Position numbers and translations under genes: made by a program. The notes beneath the pieces were generated by a model. The model had not been told where the DNA came from, did not search any database, and saw nothing but the letters and a program-made list of their open reading frames with translations. A stretch of DNA of 14,645 nucleotides from positions 1 to 14,645 of the forward strand of contig JASBUM010000147.1 of the NCBI GenBank assembly GCA_030147905.1, read 5' to 3'. This DNA comes from Acidimangrovimonas sp. (GTDB taxonomy: Bacteria > Pseudomonadota > Alphaproteobacteria > Rhodobacterales > Rhodobacteraceae). Below are positions 7,292 through 14,190 of the stretch, piece after piece; position 1 is the stretch's first letter, and each line of letters starts with the position of its first letter.

Positions 7292-8431
7292 ATGGCTGAA
7301 GGCGAAGGCGAAGCCCCCGACAAGGAAAGCCAGACCGAGGAGCCGACCGAAAAGCGGCTGCGCGACGCGCGCAAGGAGGGCGACGTTCCCGCCTCGCGCG
7401 AGACCGGCAACCTGATGTCGATCTTCTCGCTCTTCGTGCTGACGGTCTTCGTCCTGCCGCAAAGCGCGGGTCCGGCGGCACAGGCGCTGTCGGGGATCTT
7501 CGCCAGCGCCGGCCAGATCACCGTGGGCGAGGGCAGCGCGGGGCTGGCCGATGTCGGCGCGGTGTTGCGCGCGCTGGCGTGGCAGCTTGCCCTGCCGGTG
7601 CTGCCGATCTTCGGGTTGATGATCGGGGCTGCGCTGTTCGGGGTGATGATCCAGGGCGAGACCGTCGCCGCCCCGTCACGATTGCAGCCGAAACTGTCGA
7701 AGATCTCGCCGCTCCAGGGGTTCAAGCGGCTGTTCTCCTTCGACGCCCTGATCGAATTCGCCAAGAGCATGGCCAAGGTGCTGGTTCTGGGCGGGCTGGC
7801 GCTTTGGTTCGGGCGGCAGGCGGTGCTGAACCTGTGGCAGGCCGAGGGCTTCCTGCCCGAACATCTGCCGGCCTATATCGACCGCTACGCCGCCCTGATG
7901 CTGATCGCGGCCACGGTCTTCATGGTACCGGTGACGCTGGCCGATATCCTGTGGCGGCGCTTCTCGTGGTTTCGCAAGAATCGCATGACGCTCAAGCAGC
8001 TGCGCGACGAGCACAAGGATTCCGAGGGCGATCCGCATCTGCGCGCGCGCCGCGACCAGATCCGCCGCCGCCGCGCCCGGCAACGCATGACCCAGGCCGT
8101 GCCCGGCGCCACGCTGGTGCTGACCAACCCGACCCATTACGCGGTGGCGCTGCGATATGAACAGGGCGTGGACGAGGCGCCCGTCTGCGTCGCCAAGGGC
8201 GCCGACCTGATGGCGCGCCGGATCCGCGAGCTGGCGCATGAAAACGACGTGCCGGTGATCGAGAACCGGCCGCTGGCGCGCGCCCTTCACGCGCGGGTCG
8301 AGGTCGACGACGTGATCCCGGCCGAACATTGGCAGGCGGTGGCCGAGATCGTGGGCTATGTCTTCGATCTGCGGCGCAACATCCGGCGCAAGCCGCCGAA
8401 GGGATCCGAACGCCGGCTGGCCGCGGAATAG
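7292..8431 (+). CDS. flhB: Flagellar export switch protein FlhB
   Basis: Inner-membrane export protein that switches substrate specificity from rod/hook to filament subunits. It begins with a charged, family-typical segment (TEEPTEKRLRDARKEGDVP, about 15-33) and has four hydrophobic segments (about 41-57, 95-120, 160-180, 200-222). The cytoplasmic domain contains the self-cleavage motif NPTH at 279-282 within LVLTNPTHYAVAL; cleavage between Asn and Pro is the known switch mechanism. The length of 379 is normal. The ATG lies 6 bases after the fliR stop. It is the last gene of the plus-strand operon and converges with motE across 65 bases. Confidence 0.96.
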   Translation: MAEGEGEAPDKESQTEEPTEKRLRDARKEGDVPASRETGNLMSIFSLFVLTVFVLPQSAGPAAQALSGIFASAGQITVGEGSAGLADVGAVLRALAWQLALPVLPIFGLMIGAALFGVMIQGETVAAPSRLQPKLSKISPLQGFKRLFSFDALIEFAKSMAKVLVLGGLALWFGRQAVLNLWQAEGFLPEHLPAYIDRYAALMLIAATVFMVPVTLADILWRRFSWFRKNRMTLKQLRDEHKDSEGDPHLRARRDQIRRRRARQRMTQAVPGATLVLTNPTHYAVALRYEQGVDEAPVCVAKGADLMARRIRELAHENDVPVIENRPLARALHARVEVDDVIPAEHWQAVAEIVGYVFDLRRNIRRKPPKGSERRLAAE

Positions 8432-8496
8432 GACCCGCCGAACAGGACCGCGCCCGTGCCCCTGCCCTGCGCGCTGCGGGCCTGTCGAAAAAGGCT

Positions 8497-9120
8497 CTAG
8501 TTCAGCCTGATTCCGACAAGCCGCTGGTCGCCCGGCAGCTTCGATCGTTCGAGGATGATCTGCGAGACCGCCCGCGCCCGCACCGGCGACATCTGCGCCA
8601 TGATCGGGGCCGCGTTGCGTTCGTTCATCGTCGCCAGCACCGTGACGGTCACGGCGATGTCCATGTCGTTGAGGATGCGCGCGGCATCGGCGGGCTTCAT
8701 CGCCTGATAGAGCTTTACCAGCCGCTGGACATCGGCCTGATGCGCGGAACCGGCCTTCTGGAGCAGGGCCTTGATCTTGTCGCGCAGGCCGCCCAGACGG
8801 GCCGATTCCGCCTTCAGAGCCTGATCTGCGAGGTCGATCTGCGCGCTGCGCTTGTCAAGCGCGGCCTTCTGCCGGGCGATCAGCGCGCGTTCCTGCGCCA
8901 CCGATTGCAGCAGAAGGTCCGGGCTGGTGCATTGGCCGGGCTTGCCGGCGGCGCCCTTGGCGCCCGCCGCCTGTGCCGCGGCCGGGGCCTGCGCATTGGC
9001 CGCGACCAGGATCAGCCGAGATGGCGCCGCCGCGAGACCGGGAATTGCGGTCGCGGCCTTGGCCATGCCGACAAGGGCGAAAAGCCCGATCACCAGCCGC
9101 AGGGGCGGCAGTCTCACCAT
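8497..9120 (-). CDS. motE: MotE-like flagellar protein (MgtE-N-like domain)
   Basis: Predicted exported or membrane-anchored protein of 207 residues: hydrophobic N-terminal segment (about 8-30), a linker with one Cys (QCTSPDLL), a probable coiled coil (about 72-125), and a C-terminal MgtE N-domain-like part (about 137-200) with KLYQAMKPADAARILNDMD and NERNAAPIMAQMSPVRARAVSQII. This layout matches the MotE family; in Sinorhizobium MotE is a periplasmic chaperone for the motor protein MotC. The same job here is inference, since no motC is seen. The ATG overlaps the end of the upstream DUF6468 gene by 7 bases (9114-9120). It is the last gene of the fliL-fliM-DUF6468-motE unit. Confidence 0.82.
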   Translation of the reverse strand: MVRLPPLRLVIGLFALVGMAKAATAIPGLAAAPSRLILVAANAQAPAAAQAAGAKGAAGKPGQCTSPDLLLQSVAQERALIARQKAALDKRSAQIDLADQALKAESARLGGLRDKIKALLQKAGSAHQADVQRLVKLYQAMKPADAARILNDMDIAVTVTVLATMNERNAAPIMAQMSPVRARAVSQIILERSKLPGDQRLVGIRLN

Positions 9121-9560
9121 TGCGAAAGGGCCTCACCCTGGCTGCGCGAACGCTCGAAGAAGCTCTTGACCAGTTCCGTCTTGCCCGAGATGCGGGTCAT
9201 TCCGGCCACCGGCTGGCGCCGGCGCGAGGTGAAGGTCGGCGCATCGCCATGCGTGGTCGGGGCCGCCGCAGACGCCGTCGCCGGCGCGCGCTGCGCCGCA
9301 AGGGCCGCGGCCGCATCCCGGGCATCCGCTGGCGCAGGCCTCTCCGGCGCGGGGCTGGCCGCATCCGCCTCGACCGCGGCCGATTTCATGTCGCGCACGG
9401 ATCGCTCGGACTTGTCCACCGCGGCCGAGAATTCCTCCACCAGCGGCCCCATCTCGGCCAGTACCGCCATCAGCCGGTTGACCCGGCGGGTGATCATCAG
9501 CCCATAGGCCAGCGTCGCGGCCAGCATCGCCAGAATCGCCGCGTTAATCAGTATCGTCAT
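9114..9560 (-). CDS. DUF6468 flagellar-cluster membrane protein
   Basis: A 148-residue protein with one N-terminal transmembrane helix (about 4-22, INAAILAMLAATLAYGLM), then a conserved helical segment (ITRRVNRLMAVLAEMGPLVEEFSAAVDKSERSV, about 23-57), an Ala/Pro-rich spacer and a basic C-terminal tail. The conserved part resembles the DUF6468 family found beside fliM and motE in alphaproteobacterial flagellar clusters. Its function is not established. The start is ATG at 9560; an adjacent ATG at 9563 is equally in frame, and GGCAGG just upstream gives better spacing to 9560. The long open frame upstream is antisense or alternate-frame overlap with fliM and not part of this gene. The start overlaps the fliM end by 17 bases and the end overlaps motE by 7. 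Confidence 0.8.
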   Translation of the reverse strand: MTILINAAILAMLAATLAYGLMITRRVNRLMAVLAEMGPLVEEFSAAVDKSERSVRDMKSAAVEADAASPAPERPAPADARDAAAALAAQRAPATASAAAPTTHGDAPTFTSRRRQPVAGMTRISGKTELVKSFFERSRSQGEALSQW

Positions 9561-10518
9561 CATCCTGCCTTGCCTCTCGTCCTGCGCCGGCGGGTCCGGC
9601 GGCGTTGAGTTCCTGCGTGATCCGCACGGCGGTGACGCCGTTCTTGCGCTGGCCCATCGCGCCGCGGAACATGGACATGCCGGCGCAATGGACGGTCGCC
9701 TGGTGGTCGGCCTCGACATGCAGGTCGATCGTGTCGCCCGGTTTCCAGTCGAGCACCTCGCGCATGGGAAAGCGCCGCTCGTGCAGCACCGCGGTGAGCG
9801 TCACCGACGAACCCTCGATGCGTTCGCTCAGATGCCGGCGCCAGGTATCGTCGCCGCCCAGCCGCTCGCCGTAGAAGACCTTGGTCAGCGAGGGCCGGAT
9901 CGGGTCGAGCGTGCCATAGGGCACGATCACCGAAAGCTGCCCCGATCCGCCCTCGAAGGCGACGTCCATCAGCATCCGCACACAGGGCGCGTTGGGCTGG
10001 GTTATGGTCGCGAACTGCGGGTTCGATTCGATCCGCTCGACGGCAAAGCTGACCTCGCCCACCTGACGGAACCCCCCGCGCAGATCCTCGAGCATCAGCT
10101 CGAACAGCCGCCGCGCGACCCGCTTCTCGATCGAGGTGAAACCGCGCTCGGCCTTGGGCAGCGCGGTGCTCGGCCGGCCGCCGAACATCAGTTCCAGCGC
10201 GGCGAAGAGAAAGCGCGAGTCCATCGACAGGATCAGCGTGTCGTCCCAGGGATCGGCCTGGCAAACGGCCAGAAGCCCGTTGCGCGGCAGGACCTGGGCG
10301 GCACGCTGAAACGCGGTGTATTCGAATTCCGCCAGCGTCACGTCGACCACCGCCGCGGTGAAGCTTTTCAGCGAACCCGCCAGCGACAGCACCACCCGCT
10401 CCGCGATCACCTCCAGCATCGGCAGCGGCTCGTGGCTGTGCATCGACATGTGGATGATCTCTTCTTCCACCGTCATCGCGGATGCCTTGCCCGCGCCGGC
10501 CTGCGCCTGATCTCCCAT
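9544..10518 (-). CDS. fliM: Flagellar motor switch protein FliM
   Basis: C-ring protein that joins FliG to FliN and normally receives the CheY-P signal. The 324-residue protein has the start of the middle domain at HEPLPMLEVIAERV (about 29-42), the CheC-like middle domain with LELMFGGRPST (108-118), and a C-terminal SpoA domain (about 235-305, with FPMREVLDWKPGDTIDL). The N terminus (MGDQAQAGAGKASAMTVEEE) lacks the usual LSQxEIDALL CheY-P-binding peptide. The ATG has GGGGCG upstream and follows the fliL stop by 9 bases; the C-terminal tail is Asp-rich. Alternative starts downstream would make it shorter, not restore the motif. Confidence 0.93.
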   Translation of the reverse strand: MGDQAQAGAGKASAMTVEEEIIHMSMHSHEPLPMLEVIAERVVLSLAGSLKSFTAAVVDVTLAEFEYTAFQRAAQVLPRNGLLAVCQADPWDDTLILSMDSRFLFAALELMFGGRPSTALPKAERGFTSIEKRVARRLFELMLEDLRGGFRQVGEVSFAVERIESNPQFATITQPNAPCVRMLMDVAFEGGSGQLSVIVPYGTLDPIRPSLTKVFYGERLGGDDTWRRHLSERIEGSSVTLTAVLHERRFPMREVLDWKPGDTIDLHVEADHQATVHCAGMSMFRGAMGQRKNGVTAVRITQELNAAGPAGAGREARQDDDDTD

Positions 10519-10527
10519 CGCCCGCCC

Positions 10528-11100
10528 CTATTGCACGATCATGTCTTCGACGAGAACCGCCCGCGGCAGATCAGATCCGCTGGCCGTCCGCGCCCGCTTG
10601 AGAAGCTCGGCCTTGAGCGTGTCGAGACCGGCCGAACCCTGAAGCTGCGCGGCGTCGAGGCCCCGCAGATAGCCAAGGAACGCATCGCGGATGAAGGGCT
10701 GGCGCGCCTCGATCGCCTTGGCGTTCTTCTTGCCGCCCGGATAGACCACCGCCAGCGTGATCCGCATGTAGCGCGGCCCGGACGGGACGGGCGCGGCATT
10801 GGCCCCGCCCGTCGACGCGCTGCCGGCAGCGGGGGCCGCGGGGGCGGGGGCGAGATCGACCTGGAGCGGCTTGAGCGCAAGCAGTGCCTCGGCGCCCTTG
10901 GCCGCCTCGCCGCCCGTGGCGGCGGGCCCGGTGACCAGCGTCATCAGCTTGCCCGGTCCGATCGCCACCGCCAGCCCGCCGGCCGCGCCGGCAAGACCGA
11001 GGACGCCGGCGATCGCGATCAGTACAAGCCTGCGGCGGCGCCGGCTTTTGCCCGGTCCCGCCTGCGCGGCTTCGTCCCCGTCCCCGGCTGCGTCGCTCAT
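10528..11100 (-). CDS. fliL: Flagellar basal body-associated protein FliL
   Basis: Single-pass inner-membrane protein whose periplasmic domain forms a ring around the stator and supports torque. The protein is 190 residues: a short cytoplasmic part with a basic cluster (KSRRRRR, 18-24), one transmembrane helix (about 25-47), an Ala/Pro/Gly-rich linker, and a stomatin-like periplasmic domain (about 108-190) ending VLVEDMIVQ, the characteristic family ending. The ATG is preceded by AAGGGG. It is the first gene of the minus-strand operon and divergent from fliF. Confidence 0.92.
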   Translation of the reverse strand: MSDAAGDGDEAAQAGPGKSRRRRRLVLIAIAGVLGLAGAAGGLAVAIGPGKLMTLVTGPAATGGEAAKGAEALLALKPLQVDLAPAPAAPAAGSASTGGANAAPVPSGPRYMRITLAVVYPGGKKNAKAIEARQPFIRDAFLGYLRGLDAAQLQGSAGLDTLKAELLKRARTASGSDLPRAVLVEDMIVQ

Positions 11101-11247
11101 GTCCCCTTACCAATCCATGCAATTCGTAGAATTCAATGCCGCCTTCAAGCATAGTGAAGTATAGTATTCTTCTGTTTACTTGCAAGACAAAGATAGTGTA
11201 AGTTCATCAAGAACAACAGGCCCTTCCAGCGAACGGATTCCCAGACG
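11101..11247. promoter_or_regulatory. Divergent fliL / fliF promoter region
   Basis: A 147-base gap between divergent operons, AT-rich compared with its surroundings, so it should hold both promoters. Visible elements: the palindrome AATTC-GTA-GAATT (11121-11133), two ATAGTG copies (11151-11156 and 11193-11198), and ATTCTTCTGTT (11166-11176), close to ATTCTTTGCTGTT in the fliI/flgB gap. No clear -10/-35 pair, sigma-54 site or CtrA box could be placed with confidence. Confidence 0.55.
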
Positions 11248-12987
11248 GTGAAGCAGATCATCGCCAATCTCCTTGCCCTTGGCCGCACGCGCCTGCTCAT
11301 CCTTGGCGGGGTCGGCATCGGCTTCGTCGCGGTGCTGCTGCTGGGGCTGTCGATGGTCACGGCGCCGAATTTCCGCCCGCTCTACACCCAGCTTTCGCCG
11401 GCCAGCGCAGCCAGCGTGGTCGATGCGCTGAAGGCGGCGGGAATCGACACCAAGGTGTCCTCCGACGGCAGTGCGGTCTCGGTGCCGCGCCCGGATCTCT
11501 CGCGCGCGCGCATGGCATTGGCGCAAAAGGGCCTGCCCACCGATGGCGCGCCGGGCTGGGAGCTGTTCGACAAGACCAGCGTTCTGGGCATGGACAGCTT
11601 CATGCAGCGCATCAACCGGCTGCGCGCGATGGAGGGCGAGCTGGCCCGCTCGATCGAGACGCTCGACGGCGTGCGCAGTGCCCGCGTCCATCTGGTGCTG
11701 CCCCAGCGCGAGGCCTTTGCCACGACCGCGCCGGATCCCAGCGCCTCGGTCATCGTGCGCGCCGATCCCAACCGCACCGTCAGCCGCCGTCAGGCACTGG
11801 CGATCCGCAACCTGATCGCGGCGGCGGTGGCCAACATGGCGCCCGACCGCGTGGTGGTCCTGTCGGCGCGGGGCGACACCATCCTTGCCGAGAACAGCAA
11901 CGGCATGGACGGGGGCGCGTCGCTTCAGTCCACCAAGGCCGCGATCGAGGATCGCATGGCCCGCAGCATCGAACAGATCCTGAGCGCGCGCGTCGGCGCC
12001 GGCAATGCGCGGGTCCAGGTCGCGGTGACGCTCGATCATGCGCGCCAGGTGGTCGTTCAGCAAAGCTATGACCCCAACCAGCAGGTCGTGCGCCAGACCG
12101 CGACGCGCAGCGAGAAGGCCCAGGACAGCAAGAACAGCAATCAGGTCGGCGTCACCGCCAACCTGCCGCCCGCGATCGGCGGCGGCAACAGCGCCGCGGG
12201 CACCACCAATGCCTCGACCAAGAGCACCGAGAGCATCACCTACGACATCGGAAACACGCGATCCGAGACCTCCCGCGCGCCCGGCGCGATCAAGCACCTC
12301 TCGGTCGCGGTGCTGGTCAACGGGATCTACGACAACAAGAACGGGACGGTGAAATATCGTGCGCGGACACCGCAGGAACTGGCACGCCTGACCAAGCTGG
12401 TGGAATCGGCGGTCGGATACGACAAGGCGCGCGGCGATACCGTGTCGGTCGACAGCATGCGCTTCGTCGACTACTCGATGGATCTGGGCGCGCCGCAAAG
12501 CCCCGGCCTGATGCAGCGGCTCACCGCGAATGCGGTGCCGATCCTGCGCTGGCTGATCGGGCTTGCGCTGGTCGCGGTGGCGTCGATCTTCGGCCTGCGC
12601 CCGGCGATCGCGCGGCTTCTCGAGGGAGCCGACCGGCCGGCCGAGCCGCCTGCCGCCGTGCCCGCGCCGGAGGCGCATGACGCGCTGGCCCCGCCCGCGG
12701 GGACCGCGTTGCAGGCAGGCGGGACGAACCCGGCCGGCGGCGGCGGTGCGGCCAAGGGCGGCCAGGGCCTGGTGCCGGCCACCTATCAGCCCCATCCCGG
12801 CGGCGCGAACGGCATCGCCCGGCATCGTCCCCCGCTGCACGACGCGGCGGCCGACGAATTCATCGACACGCTCTCAATCCATGGCACCCAGATCAAGCGC
12901 CGGGTCGAGGCGATCCGCCATTTCGTCGACGAGGAGCCGAACGAGGCGATGAAGGTGCTGCGCAGCTGGCTGGTGAACGAGGCATGA
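11248..12987 (+). CDS. fliF: Flagellar MS-ring protein FliF
   Basis: Inner-membrane ring protein that is the base of the flagellum. The protein is 579 residues. Transmembrane helix 1 lies at about 15-37, followed by the periplasmic ring-building motifs (NFRPLYTQLS, GWELFDKTSVLGMDSFMQRINRLRAMEGELARSI, RSARVHLVLPQ), a second helix at about 432-452, and a cytoplasmic tail ending VDEEPNEAMKVLRSWL, the part that binds FliG. The start is a GTG; an in-frame stop lies about 50 bases upstream and no ATG is available near the conserved beginning, so GTG is well supported although no strong Shine-Dalgarno is seen. First gene of the fliF-fliH-fliN-fliP operon; fliH follows after 4 bases. Confidence 0.96.
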   Translation: MKQIIANLLALGRTRLLILGGVGIGFVAVLLLGLSMVTAPNFRPLYTQLSPASAASVVDALKAAGIDTKVSSDGSAVSVPRPDLSRARMALAQKGLPTDGAPGWELFDKTSVLGMDSFMQRINRLRAMEGELARSIETLDGVRSARVHLVLPQREAFATTAPDPSASVIVRADPNRTVSRRQALAIRNLIAAAVANMAPDRVVVLSARGDTILAENSNGMDGGASLQSTKAAIEDRMARSIEQILSARVGAGNARVQVAVTLDHARQVVVQQSYDPNQQVVRQTATRSEKAQDSKNSNQVGVTANLPPAIGGGNSAAGTTNASTKSTESITYDIGNTRSETSRAPGAIKHLSVAVLVNGIYDNKNGTVKYRARTPQELARLTKLVESAVGYDKARGDTVSVDSMRFVDYSMDLGAPQSPGLMQRLTANAVPILRWLIGLALVAVASIFGLRPAIARLLEGADRPAEPPAAVPAPEAHDALAPPAGTALQAGGTNPAGGGGAAKGGQGLVPATYQPHPGGANGIARHRPPLHDAAADEFIDTLSIHGTQIKRRVEAIRHFVDEEPNEAMKVLRSWLVNEA

Positions 12988-12991
12988 CACC

Positions 12992-13753
12992 ATGAGCCGA
13001 GTCGTCTTTCGCGATTTCGACGCCGAGATCGAGGCCGAGGCCCGTGCCGCGGCCCGTGCCGCGGCCTGCCGCTTCACCCAGGACGACCTTGACGCGGCCG
13101 CCGCCGATGCCGCCGCACGCGCCTATGCGCTTGGACGCGAGGCCGGCGAGGAGGCCGGTCGCGAGGCGGCGGAGGCAACGCTCGCCGCGCGGCAGGTCGC
13201 CGCGCTCGAGGCCATCGGGCCGATGATGGCGCGCATCCTCGACGACGGCCCCGCCCACCGCGCGGCGCTGGAATCGCAGCTTCTGGGCTTCGTCCTGTCG
13301 GTCTGCGAGCGGGTCTTCCCCGCCTTCATGCGCCGTCATGCGCCCGAGGCCGCGGCGGCGGCGGTGCGCCGTGCGCTTTCTCTCGCGCTCGACAGTCCGC
13401 GGCTGACGATCCGCCTGTCGCCGGCGACCCATGCGCTTCTGGCGGGGGAACTGGCCGGGCTGGCCGACGCGCCCGAAGCGCCTGCCCATCTCGACATCGC
13501 GGCCGATCCGGCGCTGACCGACGGCGCGGCCGAGGTCCGCTGGCAGGACGGCTACATGGAATACAATTACGAGGCCGTGTGCACCGCGATCCTGCGCACG
13601 CTGCGCGCGATGGCCGCAGAGGAGGGCGCGGTTGCCCCCGCCATGCGCGGTTCAGCCGCCCGCGCAGGCGGCAACGGCCACGACGGCCGCAGCGACGCCC
13701 GCGATGATACCGCGGCGCAAGAGAAACCCCCGATCAGGAAAGCCATGTCATGA
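12992..13753 (+). CDS. fliH: Flagellar assembly protein FliH
   Basis: Cytoplasmic partner and regulator of FliI that tethers the ATPase to the C ring and export gate. The 253-residue protein has a Glu/Ala/Arg-rich helical N-terminal half (with AARAYALGREAGEEAGREAAEATLAAR, a small-residue pattern common in FliH) and a C-terminal domain ending in VRWQDGYMEYNYEAVCTAI, like the W..G motif of FliH/YscL proteins. Sequence conservation in this family is low, so the call rests on composition, motif and position between fliF and fliN. A divergent tail after residue 210 is Gly/Ala/Asp rich. Its TGA overlaps the fliN start (ATGTCATGA). Confidence 0.82.
   Translation: MSRVVFRDFDAEIEAEARAAARAAACRFTQDDLDAAAADAAARAYALGREAGEEAGREAAEATLAARQVAALEAIGPMMARILDDGPAHRAALESQLLGFVLSVCERVFPAFMRRHAPEAAAAAVRRALSLALDSPRLTIRLSPATHALLAGELAGLADAPEAPAHLDIAADPALTDGAAEVRWQDGYMEYNYEAVCTAILRTLRAMAAEEGAVAPAMRGSAARAGGNGHDGRSDARDDTAAQEKPPIRKAMS
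13039..13062 (+). repeat. 12-base tandem repeat (two copies) in fliH
   Basis: Two exact copies of GGCCCGTGCCGC in a row, followed by a partial third (GGCC). They encode an in-frame Ala/Arg stretch in the N-terminal helix of FliH. A length change of one unit would keep the frame. Confidence 0.65.
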
Positions 13754-14139
13754 CCGACGAGCCAAGCGAAGAATCCGGGCACGAGGATGGCGGCGCCGGC
13801 ACCGCGACCGAAGCCGGCGGCACCGCCACCGTGATCGAGACCATGGTCGGCGAACAGCGCGCGTTGCAGAAGACCGGAGAGACCGGGCAGAACATCAACG
13901 CCATGCTCAATGTCGGGCTCAACGTCCAGATCGTGCTGGGACAGAGCCGCATGCCGATCGCCCAGCTTCTCAATCTCAGCCGCGGCTCGGTGATCGAACT
14001 GGACAAGAAGATCGGCGAGCCGGTCGACGTGATGATCAACGATCGCCTGGTGGCGCGGGGCGATCTGGTCAAGGTGGCCGAGAACCGCATCGGCGTCACG
14101 CTGACCGAGATCGTCAAGGATTACGTCTCGGCCCGCTAG
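13750..14139 (+). CDS. fliN: Flagellar motor switch protein FliN
   Basis: C-ring protein of the SpoA family that binds FliM and docks FliH-FliI. The 129-residue protein has an acidic, low-complexity N-terminal part (about 1-50) and a C-terminal SpoA domain (about 51-125) with NVGLNVQIVLGQSRMPIAQLLNLSRGSVIELDK, DVMINDRLVARGDLV and NRIGVTLTEIV, typical of FliN. The ATG at 13750 overlaps the fliH stop by 4 bases and AGGAAA lies 8 bases upstream, so translation is coupled. fliP begins 51 bases after the stop. Confidence 0.95.
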   Translation: MTDEPSEESGHEDGGAGTATEAGGTATVIETMVGEQRALQKTGETGQNINAMLNVGLNVQIVLGQSRMPIAQLLNLSRGSVIELDKKIGEPVDVMINDRLVARGDLVKVAENRIGVTLTEIVKDYVSAR

Positions 14140-14190
14140 GCACCGCCAGGGACGCACATCGCCGCTTCGCGCCGCAAACCGGAAACACCC

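Noticed and set aside
8464..8498. Bidirectional terminator between flhB and motE
   Set aside because: Two weak overlapping hairpins (GCCC[T]GC...GCGGGC and GGGCCT...AGGCTC) are possible, but no T run follows either on any strand, so a classical terminator cannot be supported.
9564..9719. Upstream extension of the DUF6468 gene to an ATG at 9719
   Set aside because: The extra 52 residues are Arg/Pro/Ser-rich and lie entirely within fliM in another frame; the conserved protein begins at the membrane helix after 9560.
11176..12840. Long minus-strand frame antisense to fliF (about 554 codons)
   Set aside because: Composition artefact of GC-rich fliF; it also covers the fliL/fliF promoter gap without a plausible start.
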